Assembly: GCA_001803565.1 (NCBI GenBank)
Contig: MHDQ01000173.1
Span: forward strand, 1-6,682
Source: Nitrospinae bacterium RIFCSPLOWO2_12_FULL_45_22
GTDB taxonomy: Bacteria; 2-12-FULL-45-22
DNA: 6,682 bases
Reading direction: 5' to 3'
The notes beneath the pieces are model-generated. The model was not told where the DNA came from, searched no databases, and worked only from the letters and a program-made list of their open reading frames with translations. Shown here piece by piece: positions 1-5,850 of the stretch (within the stretch, counting starts at the first letter, position 1; the number at the start of each line of letters is the position of its first letter). The translations under genes and the position numbers were made by a program.

Positions 1-1020
1 CCGGGCAGTGCGGGCTATCTCTAATGCCTTCTGCACAGTATTCATCTTGGCCATAGATATCTGCGCATGATGTGCCTTACCCTGATCTTTTAGCCGGCCT
101 AACTGTAAACAGAGGAGTTCTCCTTTGGTTATTTCGGTCAACATATCTACCAGCTTTTTCTGTACCAGTTGGAAAGCTGCTATAGGTTTACCGAACTGAA
201 TCCTTTCCCTGGCATAGTTTAAGGCTGTAGTATAGCAAGCCTTAGCAGCCCCTATGGCTCCCCAGGCGATACTGTAACGGGCCTGGTTCAGACACATGAG
301 GGGCGATTTAAGACCCTGGGCATGGGGGAGGATATTTTTGGCTGGCACTTGACAGTCCTCAAAGATCAATTCGGAGGTAACTGAGGCCCGTAAGGAAAAT
401 TTACCGTGGATATCTCGGGTAGAAAAACCTTCGGTTCCTTTCTCTACTAAGAAGCCCTTTATGATATTATCTGGGGTCTTAGCCCAAACTAGTGCTACAT
501 CGGCAATAGAGCCATTCGTTATCCACATTTTGCTGCCATTCAAGATATAATAAGGGCCATCTTTTACCGCCTTAGTGACCATCCCAGCCGGATTAGAGCC
601 ATAATCCGGTTCGGTTAAGCCAAAGCAGCCAATCTTCTCTGCCTTCGCCAGTTTAGGCAGCCAGTAATCCTTTTGCTCGTCGGAGCCAAAGGTATAAATG
701 GGATACATGACTAAACCGCTCTGTACTGAAGCAAAGCTCCTGATACTGCTGTCGCCCCGCTCCAGCTCCTCCATCATAAGGCCATAAGCTATATTATTCA
801 CACCCGCACACTGATACCCAGTAAGGGTAGCCCCTAGAACTCCTAAGTGGCCAATAGCTGATACCAGCTCCGCAGGAAAAGTAGCCTCTCGGTTATGTTT
901 TTCGATGATAGGTATTACTTGCTCGTCTACAAAGTCGCGCATAGTGTTCCTTACCATTATCTCTTCCGGTGATAATAGCGACTCGATATCGTAGAAATCT
1001 ACCACTTGAAACCTTGCCAT
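1..1020 (-). CDS. gcdH: Acyl-CoA dehydrogenase, glutaryl-CoA dehydrogenase type (3' end cut by window edge)
   Basis: FAD-dependent dehydrogenase that would oxidise the alpha-beta bond of an acyl-CoA, most likely glutaryl-CoA, passing electrons to electron-transfer flavoprotein in the cytoplasm. The visible 340 residues cover the N-terminal helical domain, the middle beta domain (GCFGLTEPDYGSNP at 131-144, MWITNG at 165-170) and much of the C-terminal helical domain (RIQFGKPIAAFQ at 273-284, KKLVDMLTEIT at 288-298). By recall, resemblance to human GCDH is strong throughout (KFSLRAS at 207-213, LQLGRLKDQ at 305-313). Glu87, Arg94 and Ser95 match the residues that hold the distal carboxylate of glutaryl-CoA in the human enzyme. 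The catalytic Glu lies beyond the window, so activity cannot be confirmed. The ATG at 1020 is chosen because it follows AGGGA by 8 bases and gives the usual N-terminus; the frame stays open upstream to a stop at 1126-1128. It could instead be a non-decarboxylating variant or act on a related dicarboxylyl-CoA. Confidence 0.88.
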   Translation of the reverse strand, partial: MARFQVVDFYDIESLLSPEEIMVRNTMRDFVDEQVIPIIEKHNREATFPAELVSAIGHLGVLGATLTGYQCAGVNNIAYGLMMEELERGDSSIRSFASVQSGLVMYPIYTFGSDEQKDYWLPKLAKAEKIGCFGLTEPDYGSNPAGMVTKAVKDGPYYILNGSKMWITNGSIADVALVWAKTPDNIIKGFLVEKGTEGFSTRDIHGKFSLRASVTSELIFEDCQVPAKNILPHAQGLKSPLMCLNQARYSIAWGAIGAAKACYTTALNYARERIQFGKPIAAFQLVQKKLVDMLTEITKGELLCLQLGRLKDQGKAHHAQISMAKMNTVQKALEIARTAR

Positions 1021-1028
1021 AGAAATAA

Positions 1029-1033
1029 TCCCT
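1029..1033 (-). promoter_or_regulatory. Ribosome binding site of the acyl-CoA dehydrogenase
   Basis: AGGGA on the minus strand, 8 bases before the ATG at 1020. It is a modest Shine-Dalgarno match, but it supports that ATG over any start further upstream in the same open frame. Confidence 0.5.
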
Positions 1034-1053
1034 ACTATAAGGTCGTATTTCTT

Positions 1054-1162
1054 CTCCCTGGCTAATGGGGGTTGGGCCAGAGAAGATACAGAAAGTGAAG
1101 AGTCAGAGGTGTCAGTCAACACCTTCTACGGCAGCATCTTTGCCTCTTTCATTACCAGGGAG
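1054..1162. repeat. Weak inverted repeat, possible decayed element
   Basis: CTCCCTGGCTAATG at 1054-1067 pairs with CATTACCAGGGAG at 1150-1162, perfect except for one unpaired base, with 82 bases between the arms. The right arm ends 4 bases before the flanking duplication of the MITE at 1175. It could be the remains of an older insertion or chance; no flanking duplication was found for it. Confidence 0.3.
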
Positions 1163-1174
1163 GGAATAAAATAT

Positions 1175-1337
1175 GTAACCGTTCACTAGACCTATCACCC
1201 AGAGCTGGCGAAGATTCCTTACTTCGTTCGGAATGACAATGGGGAAGGGTCCCGATTGATGTCATTTCGACCAAAGGGGGAAATCTAGAGCCAGGGGCTC
1301 GGAATGGCATAATCTTGAAAAGCTGGTGAACGGTTAC
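1175..1337. mobile_element. MITE-like element with GTAA-type ends and 8-bp target duplication
   Basis: A 163-bp non-autonomous transposon-like element. Its ends are perfect 12-bp terminal inverted repeats: GTAACCGTTCAC at 1175-1186 and GTGAACGGTTAC at 1326-1337. The octamer TAAAATAT abuts the left end (1167-1174) and is repeated exactly abutting the right end (1338-1345), as expected of a target-site duplication. Ends beginning GTAA with an 8-bp duplication are hallmarks of the IS66 family, so an IS66-type transposase elsewhere in the genome is the likely mobiliser; this is inference. The interior is too short for a transposase and carries an imperfect palindrome. Confidence 0.85.
1212..1286. 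repeat. Imperfect palindrome inside the MITE
   Basis: AGATTCCTTACTTCG and the following GGAATGACA (1212-1237) are matched in inverted form by TGTCATTTCGACC through GAAATCT (1260-1286), with a few mismatches and gaps. The half-sites resemble the GATTC...GGAATGACA type of interspersed repeat seen in many bacterial genomes. A partial third copy, CTCGGAATGGCAT, lies at 1298-1310. As RNA this could fold into a long imperfect hairpin. Confidence 0.55.
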
Positions 1338-1458
1338 TAAAATATAAGTTAAATAAGGGATTCCACCTGGTCAAATTATTCCCTAAACCTCAATTTAATA
1401 ACCTATTGAATTTGCTTTATAAAGCCTAAATTTTAGTGGCAAAAATACGATTTTACTC

Positions 1459-1548
1459 TTATTTTTTCTTCTGCCTCATCTTGGCCAGGAGTTTCTTATA
1501 CTTATGTTTGCGAATCTTCTTCCGCCTCTTCTTGACTACACTCCCCAT
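1459..1548 (-). CDS. bS22-like small ribosomal protein (AURKAIP1/COX24 domain), 29 residues
   Basis: A 29-codon gene whose product begins MGSVVKKRRKKIRKHKYKK and ends KMRQKKK. More than half of the residues are Lys or Arg. The MGSVxKKRRKxxxKxKxxK pattern matches the family containing mycobacterial ribosomal protein bS22 (about 33 residues, starting MGSVIKKRRKRM) and the C-terminal domain of mitochondrial mS38/COX24. The expected role is a structural peptide of the 30S subunit, binding 16S rRNA. An AGGAAGGGG stretch lies 11 bases before the ATG and a TATAAT box sits further upstream, so it probably has its own transcript. It is flanked on both sides by MITE-like elements and is separated from enolase by 251 bases. 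Genes this short are often missed by gene callers. The family match is from memory; the basic composition, start motif and ribosome binding site are directly visible. Confidence 0.85.
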   Translation of the reverse strand: MGSVVKKRRKKIRKHKYKKLLAKMRQKKK

Positions 1549-1559
1549 CGTATCATTTG

Positions 1560-1568
1560 CCCCTTCCT
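1560..1568 (-). promoter_or_regulatory. Ribosome binding site of the bS22-like gene
   Basis: AGGAAGGGG on the minus strand, ending 11 bases before the ATG at 1548. The purine-rich run is a good Shine-Dalgarno match at a slightly long spacing, and it helps show that this tiny frame is translated. Confidence 0.6.
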
Positions 1569-1585
1569 GGTTTTCAGCTTTCTGT

Positions 1586-1591
1586 ATTATA
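1586..1591 (-). promoter_or_regulatory. Probable -10 box for the bS22-like gene
   Basis: A perfect TATAAT on the minus strand, giving a predicted transcription start near 1579 and a leader of about 30 bases. No good TTGACA-like -35 is present at 16-18 bp. At 17-bp spacing the -35 slot (1609-1614, AATGTC) falls on the duplication next to the MITE at 1618, so insertion may have changed this promoter. Confidence 0.45.
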
Positions 1592-1617
1592 AGATAGGAG
1601 AAAAACAAGACATTAAT

Positions 1618-1780
1618 TTAGTTCCCACTGAAAAATGGGATGTTGAGCAAGCCTTCGGCCTCGAGGGCCTCAGCCCGAAGGCTTGACCACTAGATGCGTT
1701 ATGAAAACAATACTGCTGTAACAATAGGTAGTGGCAAAGCTTGCTTTGCTGGTTTTTCTGGTTTTTTCAGTGGGAACTAA
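1618..1780. mobile_element. Second MITE-like element with 18-bp inverted ends and hairpin core
   Basis: A 163-bp element bounded by perfect 18-bp terminal inverted repeats: TTAGTTCCCACTGAAAAA at 1618-1635 and its reverse complement at 1763-1780. The pentamer TTAAT directly flanks both ends (1613-1617 and 1781-1785), consistent with a 5-bp target-site duplication. The ends differ from those of the element at 1175, so a different transposase would be involved; the family is not assigned. The left end can also fold on itself (TCCCA at 1623-1627 with TGGGA at 1636-1640). The interior holds an 11-bp GC-rich hairpin and no plausible transposase frame. It starts 19 bases after the enolase stop codon, between enolase and the bS22-like gene. 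Confidence 0.8.
1648..1685. repeat. GC-rich hairpin in the core of the second MITE
   Basis: CAAGCCTTCGG at 1648-1658 and CCGAAGGCTTG at 1675-1685 form a perfect 11-bp stem around a 16-base loop that contains the palindrome CCTCGAGG (1659-1666). It lies downstream of enolase and could slow or end its transcript, but no T-tract follows on the minus strand, so it is not called an intrinsic terminator. Confidence 0.7.
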
Positions 1781-1799
1781 TTAATAGCACAACAATTGT

Positions 1800-3095
<1,296 letters not shown>

Positions 3096-3101
3096 CTATC
3101 T

Positions 3102-3107
3102 CTCCTT
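3102..3107 (-). promoter_or_regulatory. Ribosome binding site of enolase
   Basis: AAGGAG on the minus strand, 9 bases before the ATG at 3092. This is a strong match at standard spacing and confirms the start. Confidence 0.8.
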
Positions 3108-3136
3108 TCAACAGCAATAAAGTTATGCGCCGCATT

Positions 3137-3145
3137 ATTATACCA
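3137..3145 (-). promoter_or_regulatory. Extended -10 promoter of enolase
   Basis: On the minus strand this reads TGGTATAAT, a perfect -10 hexamer preceded by a TGn extension. No good -35 is present, which extended -10 promoters can tolerate. Transcription would start near 3130, giving a leader of just under 40 bases before the enolase ATG. Confidence 0.6.
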
Positions 3146-3228
3146 TAATAACTCATAAATCTATAGTGAATATAACTTGATAACATAGGAATTTAACTTA
3201 CCAGCTTCCAGGGATTACGGATGTTACT

Positions 3229-3269
3229 AATATACGAATAGCACAAATTGAATCCTTGTATCGTATACT
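3229..3269. repeat. Inverted repeat upstream of the CoA-transferase, possible operator
   Basis: AATATACGA at 3229-3237 faces TCGTATACT at 3261-3269, giving 8 of 9 pairs with 23 bases between the arms. Arm centres are 32 bp apart, about three helical turns. The right arm overlaps the last base of the proposed -35 box and part of the spacer of the plus-strand promoter. It may bind a regulator, but no cognate regulator gene is in the window and the region is AT-rich, so chance is possible. Confidence 0.3.
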
Positions 3270-3285
3270 CGCTTTATGCTATAGT
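3256..3285 (+). promoter_or_regulatory. Probable promoter of the CoA-transferase gene
   Basis: TTGTAT (3256-3261) and TATAGT (3280-3285) are separated by 18 bp. The -10 box matches five of six consensus bases and carries an upstream TGC extension; the -35 is weak, matching three of six. Predicted start is near 3292, with a leader of about 40 bases. Confidence 0.5.
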
Positions 3286-3317
3286 TTTCATCAAAAATAT
3301 AAAGGGGGCTTAAACAA

Positions 3318-3323
3318 AGGAGG
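3318..3323 (+). promoter_or_regulatory. Ribosome binding site of the CoA-transferase
   Basis: AGGAGG, within AAAGGAGGG, lies 8 bases before the ATG at 3332. This is a near-ideal Shine-Dalgarno sequence that fixes the start and suggests efficient translation. Confidence 0.85.
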
Positions 3324-3331
3324 GTTTCATC

Positions 3332-5827
3332 ATGGTTAATTTCAATGATATCTCCGGACCACTGAAGGGCTTAAAGATTTTAGATTTGGGTTTAGCAGGG
3401 GCAGGCCCTATCGGGCCTACTCTCCTGGCAGAGCTAGGGGCCGAGGTCATTAAAATTGAACCGCCTGAGGGTGGTAATCTGCTCAGGAGGATGCCTCCTC
3501 TCTTTAATGGGCAGTCCTTATGGTTTCCTACTGAAGGGCGGCATAAGAAGTCTTTAACCGTAGACCTTCATGCCGAGAAAGGCCAAAAGATTGTAAAAGA
3601 CCTGATAAGACATTGCGATATAGTGCTAGAAAATTTCCGTCCTGGAACCATGGAGAGATGGAATATGGGGTGGGAGGAGTTAAAAAAGATAAAAGAAGAC
3701 CTTATTATGGTAAGGGTCTCGGGCTTTGGTCAGGAAGGGCCCTATAAGAACCGCACATCTTATGATAGTATGGGCGCAGCCATGGGTGGAGTTACCCATC
3801 TAACTGGGCATCCTGACGACCCTCCTACATTGATCCAACTGGCTTTATGTGATTATATATCGGCTGCCTTTAATGCCCTGGCTACTCTCCTGGCTGTCTA
3901 TTACAAAAACAAAACCGGCAAAGGGCAATGGGCTGAGATTACGCAATACGAAGCTATCTTGCGCCTGGCAGAATGGAGCGTGGCCGCTTATGATAAACTG
4001 GGATTAGTAAGAGGAAGATGCGGTAACCGCCATCCCAGCATTGCCCCCCAAGACCTTTACCTGACCAGGGATGAAAAATGGGTGGCTATCTCTGCCCCTA
4101 CTGACAAGATATTTGCACGCCTTGCCCAAGCCGTCGGAAGAGAAGACCTTGTGGGAAAGGAAAAATTTTCTAACCCGGCTATGCGGGCAGAGAACTCTGA
4201 AGAGATAAACACCCTGGTAGCGGAATGGGTAAAGGGTAAAAGCCTGGCTGAGGTAGTAAGGATATTGGCTGATGCTGGGGTTCCAGTAGGCCCCCTATGT
4301 TCAGTGAAGGAGATCATTGAAGACCCGCATTACCAGGCCAGGCAGAACCTGGTTAAGATTGATGACCCGGTCTTCGGAGAGCTCGTGGTTACCAATATTA
4401 CCCCAAGATTTTCCGCTACTCCGGTATCGGTCCATGATGCTGGTGTACCTCTCGGCGAGAATAACCAGGAGATACTGAAAGATATCCTGGGATATAGCCC
4501 AGAATATATAGAGTCCCTGAAAGGAGAAGGTATTATTGCCCCACCAGCAAAGGCTTCCGCCCCCACTGAAACTTCGCTCAATACCCAGCCGACAACTGAA
4601 ACCTATGACAGGCTTCCCTGGCTCAAAGGAAGCCAGGAAGATATGGCCCTGGCAGGCCTGAGGATCATCGAGCTGGGATCAAGTCTGGCTGCATCCTTCG
4701 TCACCTCGCTCCTATCAGATTTTGGCGCAGAGGTTATCAAGATAGAGGAACCCGGTATAGGGGATAATTTAAGGCACCTGCCTCCTTTCTATCAGGGTAA
4801 ATCCCTGTGGTGGGCCGTGGAGGCGAGGAATAAGAAATCTATTACCCTGGATTTAAGGCTAGAAGATGCTAGAAAGGTGTTAAAAGACCTGGTAGCAGTT
4901 TCTGATGTAGTAGTAGAGGGATTCAGGGCCGGAACATTGGAAAGATGGGGTATAGATTATGAAGAATTAAAAAAGGCAAATGAAAAGATAATACTTCTCA
5001 GGATATCCGGCTTTGGCCAGGAAGGACCCTATAAAGACAGGGTTTCGCTGGATCCAGTAGCGACAGCTATGGGCGGCACTACATTTACTATTGGCTTTAA
5101 AGAAAGACCGCCCGTCAAGCCCGGGCTGGCTTATGGTGACTATGTCCCGGGTATATTTGGCGCTATCGGTATAATGGCGGCCTTATACCACAGGGGTAGG
5201 ACTGGAGAGGGCCAGTGCGTCGAATTAGCCCTCTATGAACCATTTTTACGCTTCTACCACGATCATATACCATACTATCATAAGACCGGTGAGGTCAGGG
5301 AGCGGGCGGGAAATAAGTTTTATCTGGGTGCCCCTCTGGGACTCTATGAGACAAAGGATGAAAAATGGCTCGCTATCATTATCATAGAGGATAAAGATTT
5401 TGGCAGGATAGTTAGGGCCATGAACCAGGAGGAGTTGGCTACAGACCCAAGATTTTCTACTATGCTGGGGAGGGTCCAAAACAAGGATATTCTAAACCAG
5501 ATTGTAGAGCCATGGATGAAGGCGCATACCAGGTCTGAGTTGATTGAAGTACTGGTGAAGAATCAGGTACCTATGAGTCCTATCAATAGCATTGAAGACA
5601 TATTTAATGATCCTCATTATCAATTCAGGAAAAATATCCTGGAGATAGAAGACCCAGTTCTGGGTAAGGTCAAGATGCAAGATGTGGTGCCCAAATTATC
5701 CCTTACCCCAGGCTGTGTCAAGAGCACAGGCCCGGAACTGGGACAGCACAACAAAGAGATATACGGTACCTTATTGGGTTATTCCCAGAGAGATATAGGA
5801 AGCCTGAGAGAAAAAAGGGCCATTTAG
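3332..5827 (+). CDS. Tandem-domain class III (CaiB/BaiF) CoA-transferase
   Basis: Predicted cytoplasmic enzyme transferring CoA from an acyl-CoA donor to a carboxylic acid; the substrates are unknown. Two full CaiB/BaiF domains are fused: residues 11-402 and 440-831, joined by a Pro/Ser/Thr-rich linker (about 403-439). Usual family members are about 400 residues and form interlocked dimers, so this protein may fold as a covalent pseudo-dimer. Each half has GAEVIKIE (36-43; 465-472), KKS..(V/L)DL (72-79; 501-508), GFGQEGPYK (131-139; 560-568) and the TG.GQ segment. The expected catalytic Asp is present in both, at 174 (LCDYIS) and 603 (YGDYVP). The halves stay in register at a constant offset of 429 residues. 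In half two, ENFRPG (100-105) has become EGFRAG (529-534). DMSP lyase DddD has a similar two-domain build and size but that identity is not supported by any specific motif I can see. A TPR gene follows 23 bases downstream, probably in one operon. Confidence 0.93.
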   Translation: MVNFNDISGPLKGLKILDLGLAGAGPIGPTLLAELGAEVIKIEPPEGGNLLRRMPPLFNGQSLWFPTEGRHKKSLTVDLHAEKGQKIVKDLIRHCDIVLENFRPGTMERWNMGWEELKKIKEDLIMVRVSGFGQEGPYKNRTSYDSMGAAMGGVTHLTGHPDDPPTLIQLALCDYISAAFNALATLLAVYYKNKTGKGQWAEITQYEAILRLAEWSVAAYDKLGLVRGRCGNRHPSIAPQDLYLTRDEKWVAISAPTDKIFARLAQAVGREDLVGKEKFSNPAMRAENSEEINTLVAEWVKGKSLAEVVRILADAGVPVGPLCSVKEIIEDPHYQARQNLVKIDDPVFGELVVTNITPRFSATPVSVHDAGVPLGENNQEILKDILGYSPEYIESLKGEGIIAPPAKASAPTETSLNTQPTTETYDRLPWLKGSQEDMALAGLRIIELGSSLAASFVTSLLSDFGAEVIKIEEPGIGDNLRHLPPFYQGKSLWWAVEARNKKSITLDLRLEDARKVLKDLVAVSDVVVEGFRAGTLERWGIDYEELKKANEKIILLRISGFGQEGPYKDRVSLDPVATAMGGTTFTIGFKERPPVKPGLAYGDYVPGIFGAIGIMAALYHRGRTGEGQCVELALYEPFLRFYHDHIPYYHKTGEVRERAGNKFYLGAPLGLYETKDEKWLAIIIIEDKDFGRIVRAMNQEELATDPRFSTMLGRVQNKDILNQIVEPWMKAHTRSELIEVLVKNQVPMSPINSIEDIFNDPHYQFRKNILEIEDPVLGKVKMQDVVPKLSLTPGCVKSTGPELGQHNKEIYGTLLGYSQRDIGSLREKRAI
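3362..5824 (+). repeat. Internal gene duplication in the CoA-transferase
   Basis: Bases 3362-4537 and 4649-5824 encode homologous halves of equal length, offset by 1287 bases (429 codons) with no net insertion or deletion. DNA similarity remains visible in the most conserved part, for example around 3722-3750 against 5009-5037 (encoding GFGQEGPY). Elsewhere the DNA has diverged, so the duplication or fusion is old. Confidence 0.85.
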
Positions 5828-5839
5828 TTAATAATACCT

Positions 5840-5845
5840 GAGAGG
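5840..5845 (+). promoter_or_regulatory. Ribosome binding site of the TPR gene
   Basis: GAGAGG ends 5 bases before the ATG at 5851, a moderate Shine-Dalgarno site at short spacing. It lies in the 23-base gap after the CoA-transferase stop, which shows no promoter or terminator, consistent with co-transcription. Confidence 0.5.
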
Positions 5846-5850
5846 TAAAG

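Larger units (their letters stand above)
1021..1458. other. Gene-free stretch between the dehydrogenase and the bS22-like gene
   Basis: No convincing gene is seen on either strand in these 438 bases. The stretch holds the 163-bp MITE-like element at 1175-1337 with its flanking duplications, and a weak inverted repeat on the dehydrogenase side (1054-1067 with 1150-1162). From 1346 to 1458 the sequence is AT-rich and holds only short palindromes, such as GCTTTATAAAGC at 1414-1425. No T-tract terminator for the bS22-like gene and no clear promoter for the dehydrogenase could be identified. Confidence 0.6.

Noticed and set aside
1107-1124. Small stem AGGTGT/ACACCT as a possible terminator
   Set aside because: Only 6 bp with a 6-base loop and no T-tract; too weak to call.
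1504-1686. Plus-strand open frame of 60 codons
   Set aside because: It runs antisense through the bS22-like gene and into the second MITE, with no ribosome binding site and no recognisable family.
1175-1780. The two 163-bp elements as one composite transposon carrying the bS22-like gene
   Set aside because: Their terminal repeats and duplication lengths differ, so one transposase is unlikely to move both as a unit.
3403-3418. Hairpin AGGCCC-TATC-GGGCCT
   Set aside because: It lies inside the coding sequence for a Gly/Pro-rich segment of the CoA-transferase and is explained by codons; no U-tract follows.
4057-5680. Four minus-strand frames opposite the CoA-transferase
   Set aside because: They are antisense shadows of a well-conserved gene and lack family resemblance.
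3332-5827. Assignment as DddD, the DMSP CoA-transferase/lyase
   Set aside because: Length and two-domain build agree, but I see no DddD-specific motif, both catalytic Asp residues are kept, and the context shows no DMSP genes.
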